A stretch of 64,000 nucleotides of DNA, taken from Marisediminicola sp040546025 (GTDB taxonomy: Bacteria; Actinomycetota; Actinomycetes; Actinomycetales; Microbacteriaceae). The position numbers and the translations under genes are program-made. The notes under the pieces are model-generated. The model ran no database searches. It was not told the DNA's origin and was given only the letters and a program-made list of their open reading frames with translations. Where the stretch lies: positions 1 through 64,000 of the forward strand of contig NZ_JBEPNA010000008.1 of NCBI RefSeq assembly GCF_040546025.1, in the 5' to 3' direction. This document shows positions 26,136 to 34,923 of this stretch, one piece after another (the first letter of the stretch is position 1; the number at the start of each line of letters is the position of its first letter).

Positions 26136-26534
26136 ATGGCAACCGAAACCCGGCACATCATCGTGTGGATCGATCGTCCGGCGGCCGACGTCTACCGATT
26201 CGTTGCCAACCCCGAGAACCTGCCCGCCTGGGCATCGGGACTCGGCCACGGCATCGAGAAAGTCGACGGGACCTGGATGGTCGATACGCCGATGGGGCGC
26301 GTGCAGGTCTCCTTCGTCGGGTCGAACGTTCTCGGCGTGCTCGACCATCTGGTGACCCTCCCCTCGGGCGAGAGCTTCTGCAACCCGATGCGCGTGCTTG
26401 CCGACGACGAGGGGTCCGAAGTGGTCTTCACCCTGCGGCGGCGAGACGCACAGAGCTACGAGGAGTTCTGCGCCGATGTCGAGACGGTCGAGGCCGACCT
26501 CGCGCGTCTCAAGCTCACGCTCGAGTCAGCCTGA
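26136..26534 (+). CDS. SRPBCC / polyketide-cyclase-like protein
   Basis: The protein has 132 residues. The N-terminus HIIVWIDRPAADVYRFVANPENLPAWASG is the START/SRPBCC fold's first strand and helix. Such proteins bind small hydrophobic ligands; the specific role is unknown. The ATG at 26136 has GGAAGGA seven bases upstream. It lies 41 bases after the DrrB-like permease and may be co-transcribed, so it could bind the exported compound (inference). Confidence 0.82.
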   Translation: MATETRHIIVWIDRPAADVYRFVANPENLPAWASGLGHGIEKVDGTWMVDTPMGRVQVSFVGSNVLGVLDHLVTLPSGESFCNPMRVLADDEGSEVVFTLRRRDAQSYEEFCADVETVEADLARLKLTLESA

Positions 26535-26555
26535 CGCCCTGGCCAGCGCCCGGCC

Positions 26556-27065
26556 TCAGCGCCCGGGAGGCCCCAGCGCGAGCAGCGTCGCGAAGAGCGC
26601 GACGAGCGCGACGGCCGACCCGGCGGCGAGCAGCCCCGGATGGCGCAGCACGCCGCGCAACATCCGATCGACCGCGGTGCCGTCGCGAGGATCGTCGGAT
26701 GCCGCCCGGCGCCACGCCCCGTCGAGGAGGTGCCTGCGCTCGAGCCAACGGTCGAACGGCACGGTCGCGTACGGGACGACCGCGGTGAGCAGCGAACCGG
26801 CGATCAGCCCCACGCTCCACCGCTGGTTGAGCCCGACGAGAACGGCCGTCATGCCATAGGCGAGGAAGACAAACCCGTGCAGGAACCCGCCCACCCGAAC
26901 GCCGACATCGCCCGCGTCGAGCACGTACTTGAGGATCATCCCGGTGATGAGCAGTGTCCAGGTCACGGCCTCGGCGATCGCGACCGTGCGGTACAGGCGA
27001 CGTGGCGAGAGCCGGGAGGGGGCCGCGACGGTTGTCAGATCGGTGGTCGGATCGGATTCGGGCAT
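26556..27065 (-). CDS. DUF3817 integral membrane protein
   Basis: The protein has 169 residues with four to five membrane segments. The family region is LYRTVAIAEAVTWTLLITGM, then VGGFLHGFVFLAYGM. The C-terminal half holds a charged loop and one more helix, longer than minimal DUF3817 proteins. Function unknown. It is divergent from the DDN-like gene with 41 bases between starts; GATAAT lies five bases before this ATG. Confidence 0.83.
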   Translation of the reverse strand: MPESDPTTDLTTVAAPSRLSPRRLYRTVAIAEAVTWTLLITGMILKYVLDAGDVGVRVGGFLHGFVFLAYGMTAVLVGLNQRWSVGLIAGSLLTAVVPYATVPFDRWLERRHLLDGAWRRAASDDPRDGTAVDRMLRGVLRHPGLLAAGSAVALVALFATLLALGPPGR

Positions 27066-27094
27066 GCTCCATTATCCTTCGAGGCGCCCGGCCG

Positions 27095-27100
27095 TAGACT
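27095..27100 (+). promoter_or_regulatory. -10 box of the DDN-like gene (leaderless)
   Basis: TAGACT, six bases, GTG at 27107. Confidence 0.6.
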
Positions 27101-27106
27101 CGCACC

Positions 27107-27538
27107 GTGCCCACAGACTCCGCCCTCCGAGCAATGAACACTGTGCACCGCCTGCTGCTGAAGCTCAGTGGCGGACGGGTCGGCTGGCACGCCATGGGCA
27201 TGCCTGTGATCGAACTCACGACCACGGGCCGCAAGAGCGGCGAGGCCCGCACGGCGATGCTGACGGCGCCGCTCGTCGAGGGCGACACCTACGTGATCGT
27301 CGCCTCCCGCGGCGGCGACGACACGCATCCGGCCTGGTTTCTCAACCTGCGCGACGAGCCGCGCGTCGGCGTCGTCATCAAGGGCGGCGCCCCCGAGACC
27401 CGAATCGCGCGGGTCGCCACCCCCGACGAGCGTGCCCGCATGTGGCCGCTCGTCACGAGCCGGTACCGCAACTACGCCGGCTACCAGCGCCGCACGGAGC
27501 GGGAGATCCCGCTCGTGCTCCTTGAGCCGCTGCCTTAA
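27107..27538 (+). CDS. DDN-type deazaflavin (F420)-dependent nitroreductase family protein
   Basis: The protein has 143 residues. The split-barrel family signature is MPVIELTTTGRKSGEARTAM, followed by VIVASRGGDDTHPAWFLNL, the F420-binding region. Actinobacterial members reduce quinones or activate nitroimidazoles, but most have unknown substrates. The GTG at 27107 follows TAGACT by six bases, so a leaderless transcript is likely. A second F420-type gene lies at 21729. Confidence 0.88.
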   Translation: MPTDSALRAMNTVHRLLLKLSGGRVGWHAMGMPVIELTTTGRKSGEARTAMLTAPLVEGDTYVIVASRGGDDTHPAWFLNLRDEPRVGVVIKGGAPETRIARVATPDERARMWPLVTSRYRNYAGYQRRTEREIPLVLLEPLP

Positions 27539-27652
27539 CTGCCTACGTGGGGCAATCTGTCCCGGGTCACCGTCAACAGTCACCTGGCACGTTTAGGGTG
27601 TCACCACGGCGGGTGCGCTCGTGCTCGCGATCCCCGATGAAGGAGAAGCCCA

Positions 27653-28378
27653 TTGCCTGACGAGACCCCCACGACCTATAGCGACCTCAAGGCGGTCTTC
27701 ATCAACTGCACCCTCAAGAAGAGCCCGGAGCAGAGCCATACCCAGGGCCTCATCGACAAGAGTGCCGCCCTCATGCGGGCCCAGGGCGTGACCGTCGACA
27801 ACGTGCGCTTCATCGACCACGACATCGCCACCGGGATCTACCCCGACATGCGCGAACACGGCTGGGCCACTGACGGGTGGTTCGACGAGGTGTGGCCCAT
27901 CGTCGTCGCCGCCGACATCCTCGTCATCGGCGGGCCGATCTGGCTCGGCGACAACTCCTCGGTCACCCGTCAGCTCATCGAGCGCCTCTACGCGATGAGC
28001 GGGCTGTTCAACGAGAAGGGCCAGTACACCTTCTACGGCAAGACGGCGGGCGCGCTCCTCACAGGTAACGAGGATGGCGTGAAGCATGCCGCCATGTCGA
28101 TCCTGTACAGCCTCCAGCACATCGGCTACACGATTCCGCCTGCTGCCGATGCCGGCTGGATCGGCGAGGTCGGCCCCGGGCCGAGCTACCTCGATTCCGG
28201 CTCCGGCGGCCCCGAGAACGACTTCACCAATCGCAACACCACGTTCATGACCTGGAACCTCCTCCACCTGGCGCGGATGCTCAAGGACGCCGGCGGTATT
28301 CCCGCCTACGGCAACATCCAGCAGGCGTGGGACGACGGAAAACGCTCCGGGTTCGAGGCCAACCCGGAATACCGCTGA
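27653..28378 (+). CDS. Flavodoxin-fold NAD(P)H-dependent oxidoreductase
   Basis: The protein has 241 residues. The FMN-binding first loop follows AVFINCTLKKSPEQSHTQ, and the second is LVIGGPIWLGDNSSVTRQLIE. It fits the NADPH-dependent FMN reductase/quinone reductase group. The start is a TTG at 27653, supported by AAGGAG eight bases upstream. It is the first gene of a run of four spaced or overlapping genes up to 31396. Confidence 0.85.
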   Translation: MPDETPTTYSDLKAVFINCTLKKSPEQSHTQGLIDKSAALMRAQGVTVDNVRFIDHDIATGIYPDMREHGWATDGWFDEVWPIVVAADILVIGGPIWLGDNSSVTRQLIERLYAMSGLFNEKGQYTFYGKTAGALLTGNEDGVKHAAMSILYSLQHIGYTIPPAADAGWIGEVGPGPSYLDSGSGGPENDFTNRNTTFMTWNLLHLARMLKDAGGIPAYGNIQQAWDDGKRSGFEANPEYR

Positions 28379-28395
28379 CGAGGTGAAGGCGTTTC

Positions 28396-28713
28396 GTGAA
28401 GGTTGAGATACTCCACATCGACGAATGCCCGAACTGGGAGGAGGCCGGCCGGCGAGTGCGGATTGCGCTCGACGAGGCTGGCGTTTCGGGTGCACGAATC
28501 GACTTTCGGCTCCTCGCCTCGCCGGAGGATGCTGCCCAGGTGCCCTTCTCCGGCTCACCCACCATTCTGATCGACGGGGTCGACGCGTTCCCCGGCGGAG
28601 GACGCACGACCGATCTCGCCTGCCGGGTTTATTACACAGAGAATGGTCTGGCGGGGCTCCCGTCGATCGATCGACTCCGTCTCGCGGTCACCGGTGGAAC
28701 CGGGCCGGCATGA
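28396..28713 (+). CDS. Thioredoxin-like small protein
   Basis: The protein has 105 residues. The N-terminal strand and active-site region reads VEILHIDECPNWEEA, where a single Cys followed by PNW replaces CxxC. Related small proteins are annotated as thioredoxin-family or alkylmercury-lyase-like. A second strand carries GSPTILIDGVDAFPGG, with the cis-Pro typical of the fold. The GTG at 28396 has GAAGG upstream. The stop overlaps the next gene's ATG by four bases. Confidence 0.8.
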   Translation: MKVEILHIDECPNWEEAGRRVRIALDEAGVSGARIDFRLLASPEDAAQVPFSGSPTILIDGVDAFPGGGRTTDLACRVYYTENGLAGLPSIDRLRLAVTGGTGPA

Positions 28714-29579
28714 TCGGGCGGAGCGAGCACCTGGAGTTCCCCGGGTCGCACGGCGCCCTTCTGGCGGCCCGCCTCGACCTCCCTGAGGCCCCGCCGCGCG
28801 CCTACGCGCTGCTCGCACACTGCTTCACCTGCGGCAAGGACGCACTTGCCTCCGCCCGGATCTCGCGGGCGTTGACCGAATTCGGAATCGCGGTCCTGCG
28901 ATTCGACTTCACCGGGCTGGGCAAGTCCGGTGGGGAATTCGCCAACACGAACTTCAGCTCCAATATGGAGGACCTGGAGTTCGCCGCCGATTTCCTCCGC
29001 GAGAGGTACGCCGCCCCGTCCATCCTGATCGGGCACTCGTTGGGCGGCACCGCCGTACTGGCCGTCACACATCGGATACCCGAGGTCCGAGCTGTCGTCA
29101 CGATCGGTGCTCCGGCCGATCCGGATCATCTCTCGCATCTGCTCCGCGAGAGCCGGGCCGAGATCGAGGCGAGCGGCGAAGCCGAGGTCGTCCTCGCCGG
29201 CCGCACCTTCCGCGTGCGCCGGCAGTTCCTGACCGACATCGCCGCGCAGCCGCAGGCCGAACGCATCCGCGAGCTGGGCGCAGCACTGCTCGTGATGCAC
29301 TCCCCCGCCGACTCCATCGTCGCCGTGGACAACGCACGGCGCATCTACGAGGCTGCCCGGCATCCGAAGTCCTTCGTCGCCCTCGACGGGGCGGACCATC
29401 TTCTGACCAGCCCCGCCGACGCGGCATACGCGGCCGCGATACTCGCGACGTGGGCAGGGCGCTACGCCCTGACCGCCGACGAGCCGCTGCCCATCGGCAC
29501 CGATACGGGCCCCTCGACAATCCTCGGCCCGGCTGATCCGGAGTCCACCGGCGACGTCGACCTGGGGGTACCGGCGTGA
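28710..29579 (+). CDS. Alpha/beta hydrolase (OsmC-fusion family, lacking OsmC)
   Basis: The protein has 289 residues. Oxyanion region AHCFTCGKD, nucleophile elbow IGHSLGG (Ser), acid/His region PADSIVAVD and GADHLL. The sequence resembles the hydrolase half of fused hydrolase-OsmC proteins, but it ends after about 250 conserved residues with a Pro/Gly-rich tail instead of an OsmC domain. Translation is coupled on both sides by four-base overlaps (ATGA upstream, GTGA downstream). The substrate is unknown; a role in peroxide or organic hydroperoxide metabolism is only a family hint. Confidence 0.85.
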   Translation: MIGRSEHLEFPGSHGALLAARLDLPEAPPRAYALLAHCFTCGKDALASARISRALTEFGIAVLRFDFTGLGKSGGEFANTNFSSNMEDLEFAADFLRERYAAPSILIGHSLGGTAVLAVTHRIPEVRAVVTIGAPADPDHLSHLLRESRAEIEASGEAEVVLAGRTFRVRRQFLTDIAAQPQAERIRELGAALLVMHSPADSIVAVDNARRIYEAARHPKSFVALDGADHLLTSPADAAYAAAILATWAGRYALTADEPLPIGTDTGPSTILGPADPESTGDVDLGVPA

Positions 29580-31396
29580 GCTCTCTACCGATCGCCGACC
29601 ACGCGATGCTGTCCGACCGGCATTCCGCCGCCCTCGTGACGCGCGACGGCTCAGTGGTCTGGCTCTGCTTCCCCCGGTTCGACAGCGAGTCCGTCTTCGC
29701 CTCCCTGCTGGACGACGACGCCGGCCACTGGGCCATCGGGCCGACCGAAACGGCGACCTCGACGCGGGAGTACGTGGAGGGGACGATGGCACTGCGCACG
29801 ACCTTCCACACGGTCAACGGCACCCTCGAACTGCTCGATGCTCTCGACCTGGGGGACTCCTCCGACCCGCACCGCATGGGCGAGAACGCCTCGCACACCC
29901 TGCTTCGCAGCGTGCGCTGCACGAGCGGGCGGGTCACCGTCGAGACGACGTGCCGGCCTCGCCCCGAATACGGGTTGGTCGTGCCCGCGTTCAGCGAGAT
30001 CGAGTCCGGGTTCGTGGCCACCGGCGGCTCGGGCCGGCTCACCCTGACCATCCCGGTGCCGGCCACCGCGTCGAACGGGGAGATCCGGGTGCGGTTCACG
30101 CTCGAGGCGGGCGAGAGCCGCAATTTCGCCCTGCAGCGCACCAGGCTCGGCCATCCTCTACCCGGGGCGTTGAGCCAAGACCAGATCGGGGCCGCGCTGG
30201 ACACGACGATTGCGGCGTGGCGGGACTGGTCGGAGATCCACCAGACCTATGACGGTCCCTGGCAGGGCCTCGTCCGCCACTCGGGGCGGGTGCTTCACTC
30301 ACTGAGCTACCAGCCCACCGGCGCGATCATCGCCGCCGCCACGACCTCGCTGCCGGAGGAGGTCGGCGGTGAGCGCAACTGGGACTACCGGTACTCCTGG
30401 GTGCGCGACGCGAGCTTCACGATGAAGGCGCTATGGGTCGCCGCGTGCCCCGACGAGGCTCACGAATTCTTCGACTTCATGACGGCCGCCGCCGCGCACT
30501 CCCGGCCGGAGCGTCATCTGCAGATCATGTTCGGCATCGGCGGGGAGCACGACCTCTCCGAACGCATCCTCCCGCAGCTGTCCGGATGGCGCGGGAGCGG
30601 CCCGGTGCGGGTCGGGAACGGAGCATGGGCGCAACCGCAACTCGACGTCTACGGCGAACTGCTCGACGCAGCCTTCCAGCTCCGGCACCAGCTGGGCAAG
30701 ATGGAACCCGCGACCCGCGAGTTTCTGGCTGCTCTGGCCGACGCCGCCGCGAGCCACTGGGAGCGGCCGGACAACGGCATCTGGGAGATCCGCGGCGAGC
30801 CCCGACACTTTCTCTACTCGAAGCTCATGTGCTGGGTCGCGCTCGATCGCGCGGTGCGGATGGCTGACCAGCTGCACGCCGGCCATCGAGTCGACGAGTG
30901 GTCCGCGACAGCGGCGACGATCCGGACCGCCATTCTCGACCAGGGGTGGAACGCGCAGATCGGAGCCTTCACGCAATCGTTCGGCTCGCCCGAGCTCGAC
31001 GCTGCGGCACTCATGCTGCCGATCGTGGGGTTCCTCCCTGCATCCGATCCGCGCGTGGCATCAACGGTGGACGCGATCATCCACGGACTCTCCGATGCGC
31101 GCGGGCTCGTCTACCGCTACAAGCCCGAGTCGGGTGTCGACGGGGTCAGCGGGAGCGAGGGAACATTCCTCCTCTGCACCTTCTGGCTGGCGCGCGTCTT
31201 GGCGGATGCAGGACGACTGGCCGAGGCCCGTGCGGTGTTCGAGAACGCGGTGAGCCACGTCAACGACGTCGGCTTGCTCGCCGAGGAGATCGACTCAGCC
31301 ACCGGGGAGCAGCTCGGCAATTTTCCGCAGGCTTTCAGCCACGTCGGGCTCGTGAATGCGGCCTGGTCGATCCAGCAGGCGGAACGCTCCAACTGA
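29576..31396 (+). CDS. Glycoside hydrolase family 15 (glucoamylase/trehalase type)
   Basis: The protein has 606 residues. N-terminal beta-sandwich domain (about 1-220: IADHAMLSDRHSAALVTRDG) and an (alpha/alpha)6 catalytic barrel. The general acid Glu is in DNGIWEIRG (near 402) and the base Glu in LLAEEIDSATG (near 570). Bacterial proteins of this pattern hydrolyse alpha-glucans or trehalose; no signal peptide is seen, so it is cytoplasmic. Its GTG overlaps the preceding stop (GTGA). Confidence 0.93.
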   Translation: MSSLPIADHAMLSDRHSAALVTRDGSVVWLCFPRFDSESVFASLLDDDAGHWAIGPTETATSTREYVEGTMALRTTFHTVNGTLELLDALDLGDSSDPHRMGENASHTLLRSVRCTSGRVTVETTCRPRPEYGLVVPAFSEIESGFVATGGSGRLTLTIPVPATASNGEIRVRFTLEAGESRNFALQRTRLGHPLPGALSQDQIGAALDTTIAAWRDWSEIHQTYDGPWQGLVRHSGRVLHSLSYQPTGAIIAAATTSLPEEVGGERNWDYRYSWVRDASFTMKALWVAACPDEAHEFFDFMTAAAAHSRPERHLQIMFGIGGEHDLSERILPQLSGWRGSGPVRVGNGAWAQPQLDVYGELLDAAFQLRHQLGKMEPATREFLAALADAAASHWERPDNGIWEIRGEPRHFLYSKLMCWVALDRAVRMADQLHAGHRVDEWSATAATIRTAILDQGWNAQIGAFTQSFGSPELDAAALMLPIVGFLPASDPRVASTVDAIIHGLSDARGLVYRYKPESGVDGVSGSEGTFLLCTFWLARVLADAGRLAEARAVFENAVSHVNDVGLLAEEIDSATGEQLGNFPQAFSHVGLVNAAWSIQQAERSN

Positions 31397-31429
31397 CCCG
31401 TGCCGGGCGGGGCGGGAACGAGCCCCCTG

Positions 31430-31435
31430 TACGCT
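31430..31435 (+). promoter_or_regulatory. -10 box of the 31442 gene (leaderless)
   Basis: TACGCT, six bases, ATG. It decides the start over an upstream GTG. Confidence 0.55.
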
Positions 31436-31441
31436 CGCACC

Positions 31442-32386
31442 ATGGCGACAGGCAGAGCAGCCAGGGAGCGCGTCGAGCGAGCGCGGGCCGTCTCGGCGCT
31501 GATCGACACGGAGGCAGCGGCGCGCGACGCCTTCGACGGGGCGTACACCGGGCGCGGTGCCGCGACCGACGCACTGGCTGCGCTGCTGCGAGGGGATGTC
31601 GCCGACCCGGAGCGGAACGCACGCCTCGACCGGCACCGCCGCTCGGCGTTCGCCCGTCCGGACGGCCCCGCCGCCGAGGCCGCTGCCGCAGTCGCGCTCG
31701 TGGCCCTGCGCCGGGAGGTGGAGAGCGCGGGTGCCGATTCGGCCGCGCTCGACCGCGCGATCGCGGTCGTCCTCGAGCGGGATGCCGAGGGGCGAGCCGC
31801 GTCGGGAGCCGCCGCCGAGAGCGCCGCCGCGGCGACGGCCGAGGACAGGAGCACAGTCGGCGCCCCCACCTCTCCGGCAGTCGCACCGGTATCTCGGCAG
31901 TTCCCGCGCTGGGTGCGCCCCGCGCTGGCCGTCGTGGTCATCGTCGCCGCAATAGCCGTGGGCGCTGGCGGCGACAACCTCATCGCGGGTGCGCCGCCCG
32001 CGCCCGTCGACGCCGGCCCAAGCCCGATCACATACTTTCGCGATCCTGCCGTGCGTGACGGGGAGGCCACGGGCGACATCTCGCCCGCCGACCGATGGTT
32101 CCGGGGCGAGCAGACGGCCGAGGACGCCTATCCGCTGCCCTTCGAGGGCATCGACCCCGAATCGACACGACTCGTGCACACGGGGACCGACGGCAGACGC
32201 GTCTGGGTCGGCCGCACCCTCAACGCTGACTTTTGCCTGCTGTCGTATTCGGGTCAGGATGGGTCGGGCGGGTCGTCCTGTATCGGCGCGGAGGACTTCG
32301 CCCAGGCCGGTGTGACGATGGGCACCGGCAACATCACGGTCACCTGGACGGGGGCGGAGCTGACCTTGCAGATCAGCAGGGACTGA
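31442..32386 (+). CDS. Hypothetical single-pass membrane protein
   Basis: The protein has 314 residues. The first ~150 are Ala/Arg/Glu-rich and helical, resembling a cytoplasmic coiled region. One membrane segment (VRPALAVVVIVAAIAVGAG) lies near 155-175. The outside part of about 140 residues contains two Cys (ADFCLLSYSGQ, GSSCIGAED) that could pair. No family was recognised. The ATG at 31442 follows TACGCT by exactly six bases, favouring it over a GTG at 31400. Confidence 0.8.
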   Translation: MATGRAARERVERARAVSALIDTEAAARDAFDGAYTGRGAATDALAALLRGDVADPERNARLDRHRRSAFARPDGPAAEAAAAVALVALRREVESAGADSAALDRAIAVVLERDAEGRAASGAAAESAAAATAEDRSTVGAPTSPAVAPVSRQFPRWVRPALAVVVIVAAIAVGAGGDNLIAGAPPAPVDAGPSPITYFRDPAVRDGEATGDISPADRWFRGEQTAEDAYPLPFEGIDPESTRLVHTGTDGRRVWVGRTLNADFCLLSYSGQDGSGGSSCIGAEDFAQAGVTMGTGNITVTWTGAELTLQISRD

Positions 32387-32414
32387 ACAAAACGGGCGGC
32401 GGCGGCCCCGGGCC

Positions 32415-33620
32415 TCAGGCCCCCGGGTGCCGGATGGCCCAGATGCCGAGCTCGACCTCGGCGAAGCTCGTCGACAGCGGCGAGAGCCCGATGCGGATGC
32501 CGTTCGGCTCGCGGTAGTCGGGGATGATGCCCTGCGCCCACAGCTTCGGCACGACCTGGTCGAAGCCGTCACGGTCGAGCGTGATGTGCGATCCGCGACG
32601 GGCCGGGTCCTTCGGTGAGGCCAGGCGGGCGTCCGGGAGCAACTCGGCGGAGAGTTGCACGGCGTAGCGGGTGAGCGCGACCGACTTGGTGCGGATCGCA
32701 TCGATGCCGACCTCCTCGATGAGGGCGATCATGTCCTGCATCGCGAGCATTCCGATGATCGGCGGCGTGCCGCTCGTGAACCCGCGGATGCCGTCGGCCG
32801 GCGCGTAGCCCTGGCCCATCTCGAACGGGCTCCGCGAGCCGATCCAGCCCTGGATCGGCTGGCGCAGCTCGGCCTGCAGGTCGGCACGCACGTAGGCGAA
32901 TGCGGGCGCGCCCGGTCCGCCGTTGAGGTACTTGTAGCTGCAGCCGGTGGCGAGGTCGACGCCCCACGCGTCGAGCTGCGTCGGCACGACGCCGACCGAG
33001 TGGCTGAGGTCCCAGACGACCAGGGCGCCGGCGGCGTGGACGAGCTCGGTGAGTGCGGGCACCTCGGCCAGGTAGCCGGAGCGGTAGGCGACGTGGCTCA
33101 GCACGACGACGGCGGTCTTGTCGCTGAGCTTCTTGCTGAGCCGCTTGGCCGTGACGCCGGCGTCGGATTCCGGGTCGGACTCGCCGCCGATCCAGCTGAC
33201 GGTGAGGCCGCGCTCGGCCGCGATGCCCTCGACTACGTAGCGGTCGGTCGGGAAGTTCTCGCGATCGATGATGATCTCGGTGCGGTCTTGTCGGGCATCG
33301 ACCGCCGCGCGGATGAGCTTGTAGAGCAGTACCGTCGTGGAGTCTCCGACGACGACCTGCCCGGGCGCCGCACCGAGCGCGACCCGCCCGAGATCGTCGC
33401 CGATTCGGGTGGGAAGCTCGAGCCAGCGCTCGCCCCAGCCGCGAATGAGGCGCGAGCCCCACTGCTCGGTCATGAACCGCTGCACTCGCTCGATGCTCGC
33501 CGTGAGCGGCCGGCCGAGCGAGTTGCCATCGAGGTAGGACACGACGCCGGCGTCACGAAGAAAGAGTCCGCGGTAACGCGCGAGGGGATCGGCGGAATCG
33601 AGGGATTCTGAGGAGTTCAT
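32415..33620 (-). CDS. kynU: Kynureninase
   Basis: The protein has 401 residues, a PLP-dependent class V fold. YLDGNSLGRPL, WGERWLELPTRIGDDLG, SVGVVPTQLDAWGVDLATG and CSYKYLNGGPGAPAF are kynureninase hallmarks; the Lys in SYKYLNGG is the PLP Schiff-base residue. It hydrolyses kynurenine to anthranilate and alanine. No tryptophan dioxygenase is seen nearby. TAGGCT lies six bases before the ATG (minus strand), so it has a leaderless promoter. Confidence 0.93.
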   Translation of the reverse strand: MNSSESLDSADPLARYRGLFLRDAGVVSYLDGNSLGRPLTASIERVQRFMTEQWGSRLIRGWGERWLELPTRIGDDLGRVALGAAPGQVVVGDSTTVLLYKLIRAAVDARQDRTEIIIDRENFPTDRYVVEGIAAERGLTVSWIGGESDPESDAGVTAKRLSKKLSDKTAVVVLSHVAYRSGYLAEVPALTELVHAAGALVVWDLSHSVGVVPTQLDAWGVDLATGCSYKYLNGGPGAPAFAYVRADLQAELRQPIQGWIGSRSPFEMGQGYAPADGIRGFTSGTPPIIGMLAMQDMIALIEEVGIDAIRTKSVALTRYAVQLSAELLPDARLASPKDPARRGSHITLDRDGFDQVVPKLWAQGIIPDYREPNGIRIGLSPLSTSFAEVELGIWAIRHPGA

Positions 33621-33626
33621 TCGCCC

Positions 33627-33632
33627 AGCCTA
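33627..33632 (-). promoter_or_regulatory. -10 box of kynU (leaderless)
   Basis: On the minus strand TAGGCT, six bases, ATG at 33620. Confidence 0.6.
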
Positions 33633-33696
33633 AACGCGCACCCCCCATCGGGGGCATCGGCAGGCCGCGCAAGCCCTCTACTCCGTCGCGGGCGGG

Positions 33697-34923
33697 TCAG
33701 CCGCGCAGTTCGAGGAGCACTGCCTCGAGCTGGTCGACCGCGAAATCGAGGTCCTGCGGCTCGACGACGATCGGCGGCGCCAGGCGGATGGTCGAGCCAT
33801 GGGTGTCCTTCACGAGAACGCCGCACTCGAGCAGCCGCTCGCAGACCTCGCGCCCGGTGGCCAGCGCCGGGTCGATGTCGATCCCGGCCCACAGCCCGGA
33901 GGCGCGGACGGCGACGACGCCGTGTCCGATCAGGCGCCGCAGGCCGGCTTCGAGGCGGGCTCCCAGCATCCTGGCCCGCTCCTGGTACTCGCCCGTCGCG
34001 AGCAGGCCGACGACCGCGGTGCCGACGGCAGCGGCGAGCGGATTGCCGCCGAAGGTCGAGCCGTGCTCGCCCGCGCTCAGCACGCCAAGCACGTCGCGGT
34101 TGCCGACGACAGCCGAGACGGGCACGATGCCGCCGCCGAGCGCCTTGCCGAGAAGGTAGAGGTCGGGCACGACGCCGACGTTGTCGCACTCGAACGTGGC
34201 TCCCGTGCGGCCGAGGCCGGATTGGATCTCGTCCGCGATGAACAGCACGTTTCGGCGGGTGGTGATCTCGCGCACCCGCGGCAGGTAATCGGCGGGCGGG
34301 ATGATGATGCCGGCCTCCCCCTGGATGGGCTCGACGAGCACGGCGACGGTGTTCTCGTCGATCGCGGCCTCGATTGCCTCGGCATCGCCGTAGGGGACGC
34401 TGATGAAGCCCGGGGTGAACGGACCGAAGTCGGTCGTCGCGACCGCGTCGCCGGAGAAGCTGATGATCGTGGTGGTGCGCCCGTGGAAGTTGCCGTCCGC
34501 CACGATGATGTTCGCCTTGTCCTGCGCTACGCCCTTCACCCGGTAGCCCCACGCGCGGGCGACTTTGATGCCGGACTCGACCGCCTCGGCGCCGGTATTC
34601 ATCGGGATGATCATGTCCTTGCCGGCGAGTTCTGCGAGCGCCGCGGCGAACAGGCCGAGCTGGTCGTTGTGGAACGCCCGGCTCGTCAGGGTGATCCGGT
34701 CGAGCTGGGCCTTCGCCGCGGCGACCAGCACCGGGTGGGAGTGGCCGAAGTTCACGGCGGAGTACGCGGCGAGGCAGTCGAGGTACCGGCGTCCGGTGAC
34801 GTCGGTCACCCAGGCGCCCTCGCCACTCTCGACGACGACATCGAGCGGGTGGTAGGTGTGCGCGAGGTGCTCGTCCTCGAGTCGGACGAGGTCCGCTCCG
34901 CTCGGATGCGTGGTGGCCGTCAT
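33697..34923 (-). CDS. rocD: Ornithine aminotransferase
   Basis: The protein has 408 residues of the class III PLP aminotransferase fold. NTGAEAVESGIKVARAWGY, FHGRTTTIISFS and ADEIQSGLGRTG are OAT features; the PLP Lys is in LLGKALGGG. It converts ornithine and 2-oxoglutarate to glutamate 5-semialdehyde and glutamate. The ATG overlaps the stop of the DDAH-like gene (ATGA), so the two are co-translated. Its product is the substrate of the PutA dehydrogenase encoded at 44479. Confidence 0.95.
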   Translation of the reverse strand: MTATTHPSGADLVRLEDEHLAHTYHPLDVVVESGEGAWVTDVTGRRYLDCLAAYSAVNFGHSHPVLVAAAKAQLDRITLTSRAFHNDQLGLFAAALAELAGKDMIIPMNTGAEAVESGIKVARAWGYRVKGVAQDKANIIVADGNFHGRTTTIISFSGDAVATTDFGPFTPGFISVPYGDAEAIEAAIDENTVAVLVEPIQGEAGIIIPPADYLPRVREITTRRNVLFIADEIQSGLGRTGATFECDNVGVVPDLYLLGKALGGGIVPVSAVVGNRDVLGVLSAGEHGSTFGGNPLAAAVGTAVVGLLATGEYQERARMLGARLEAGLRRLIGHGVVAVRASGLWAGIDIDPALATGREVCERLLECGVLVKDTHGSTIRLAPPIVVEPQDLDFAVDQLEAVLLELRG

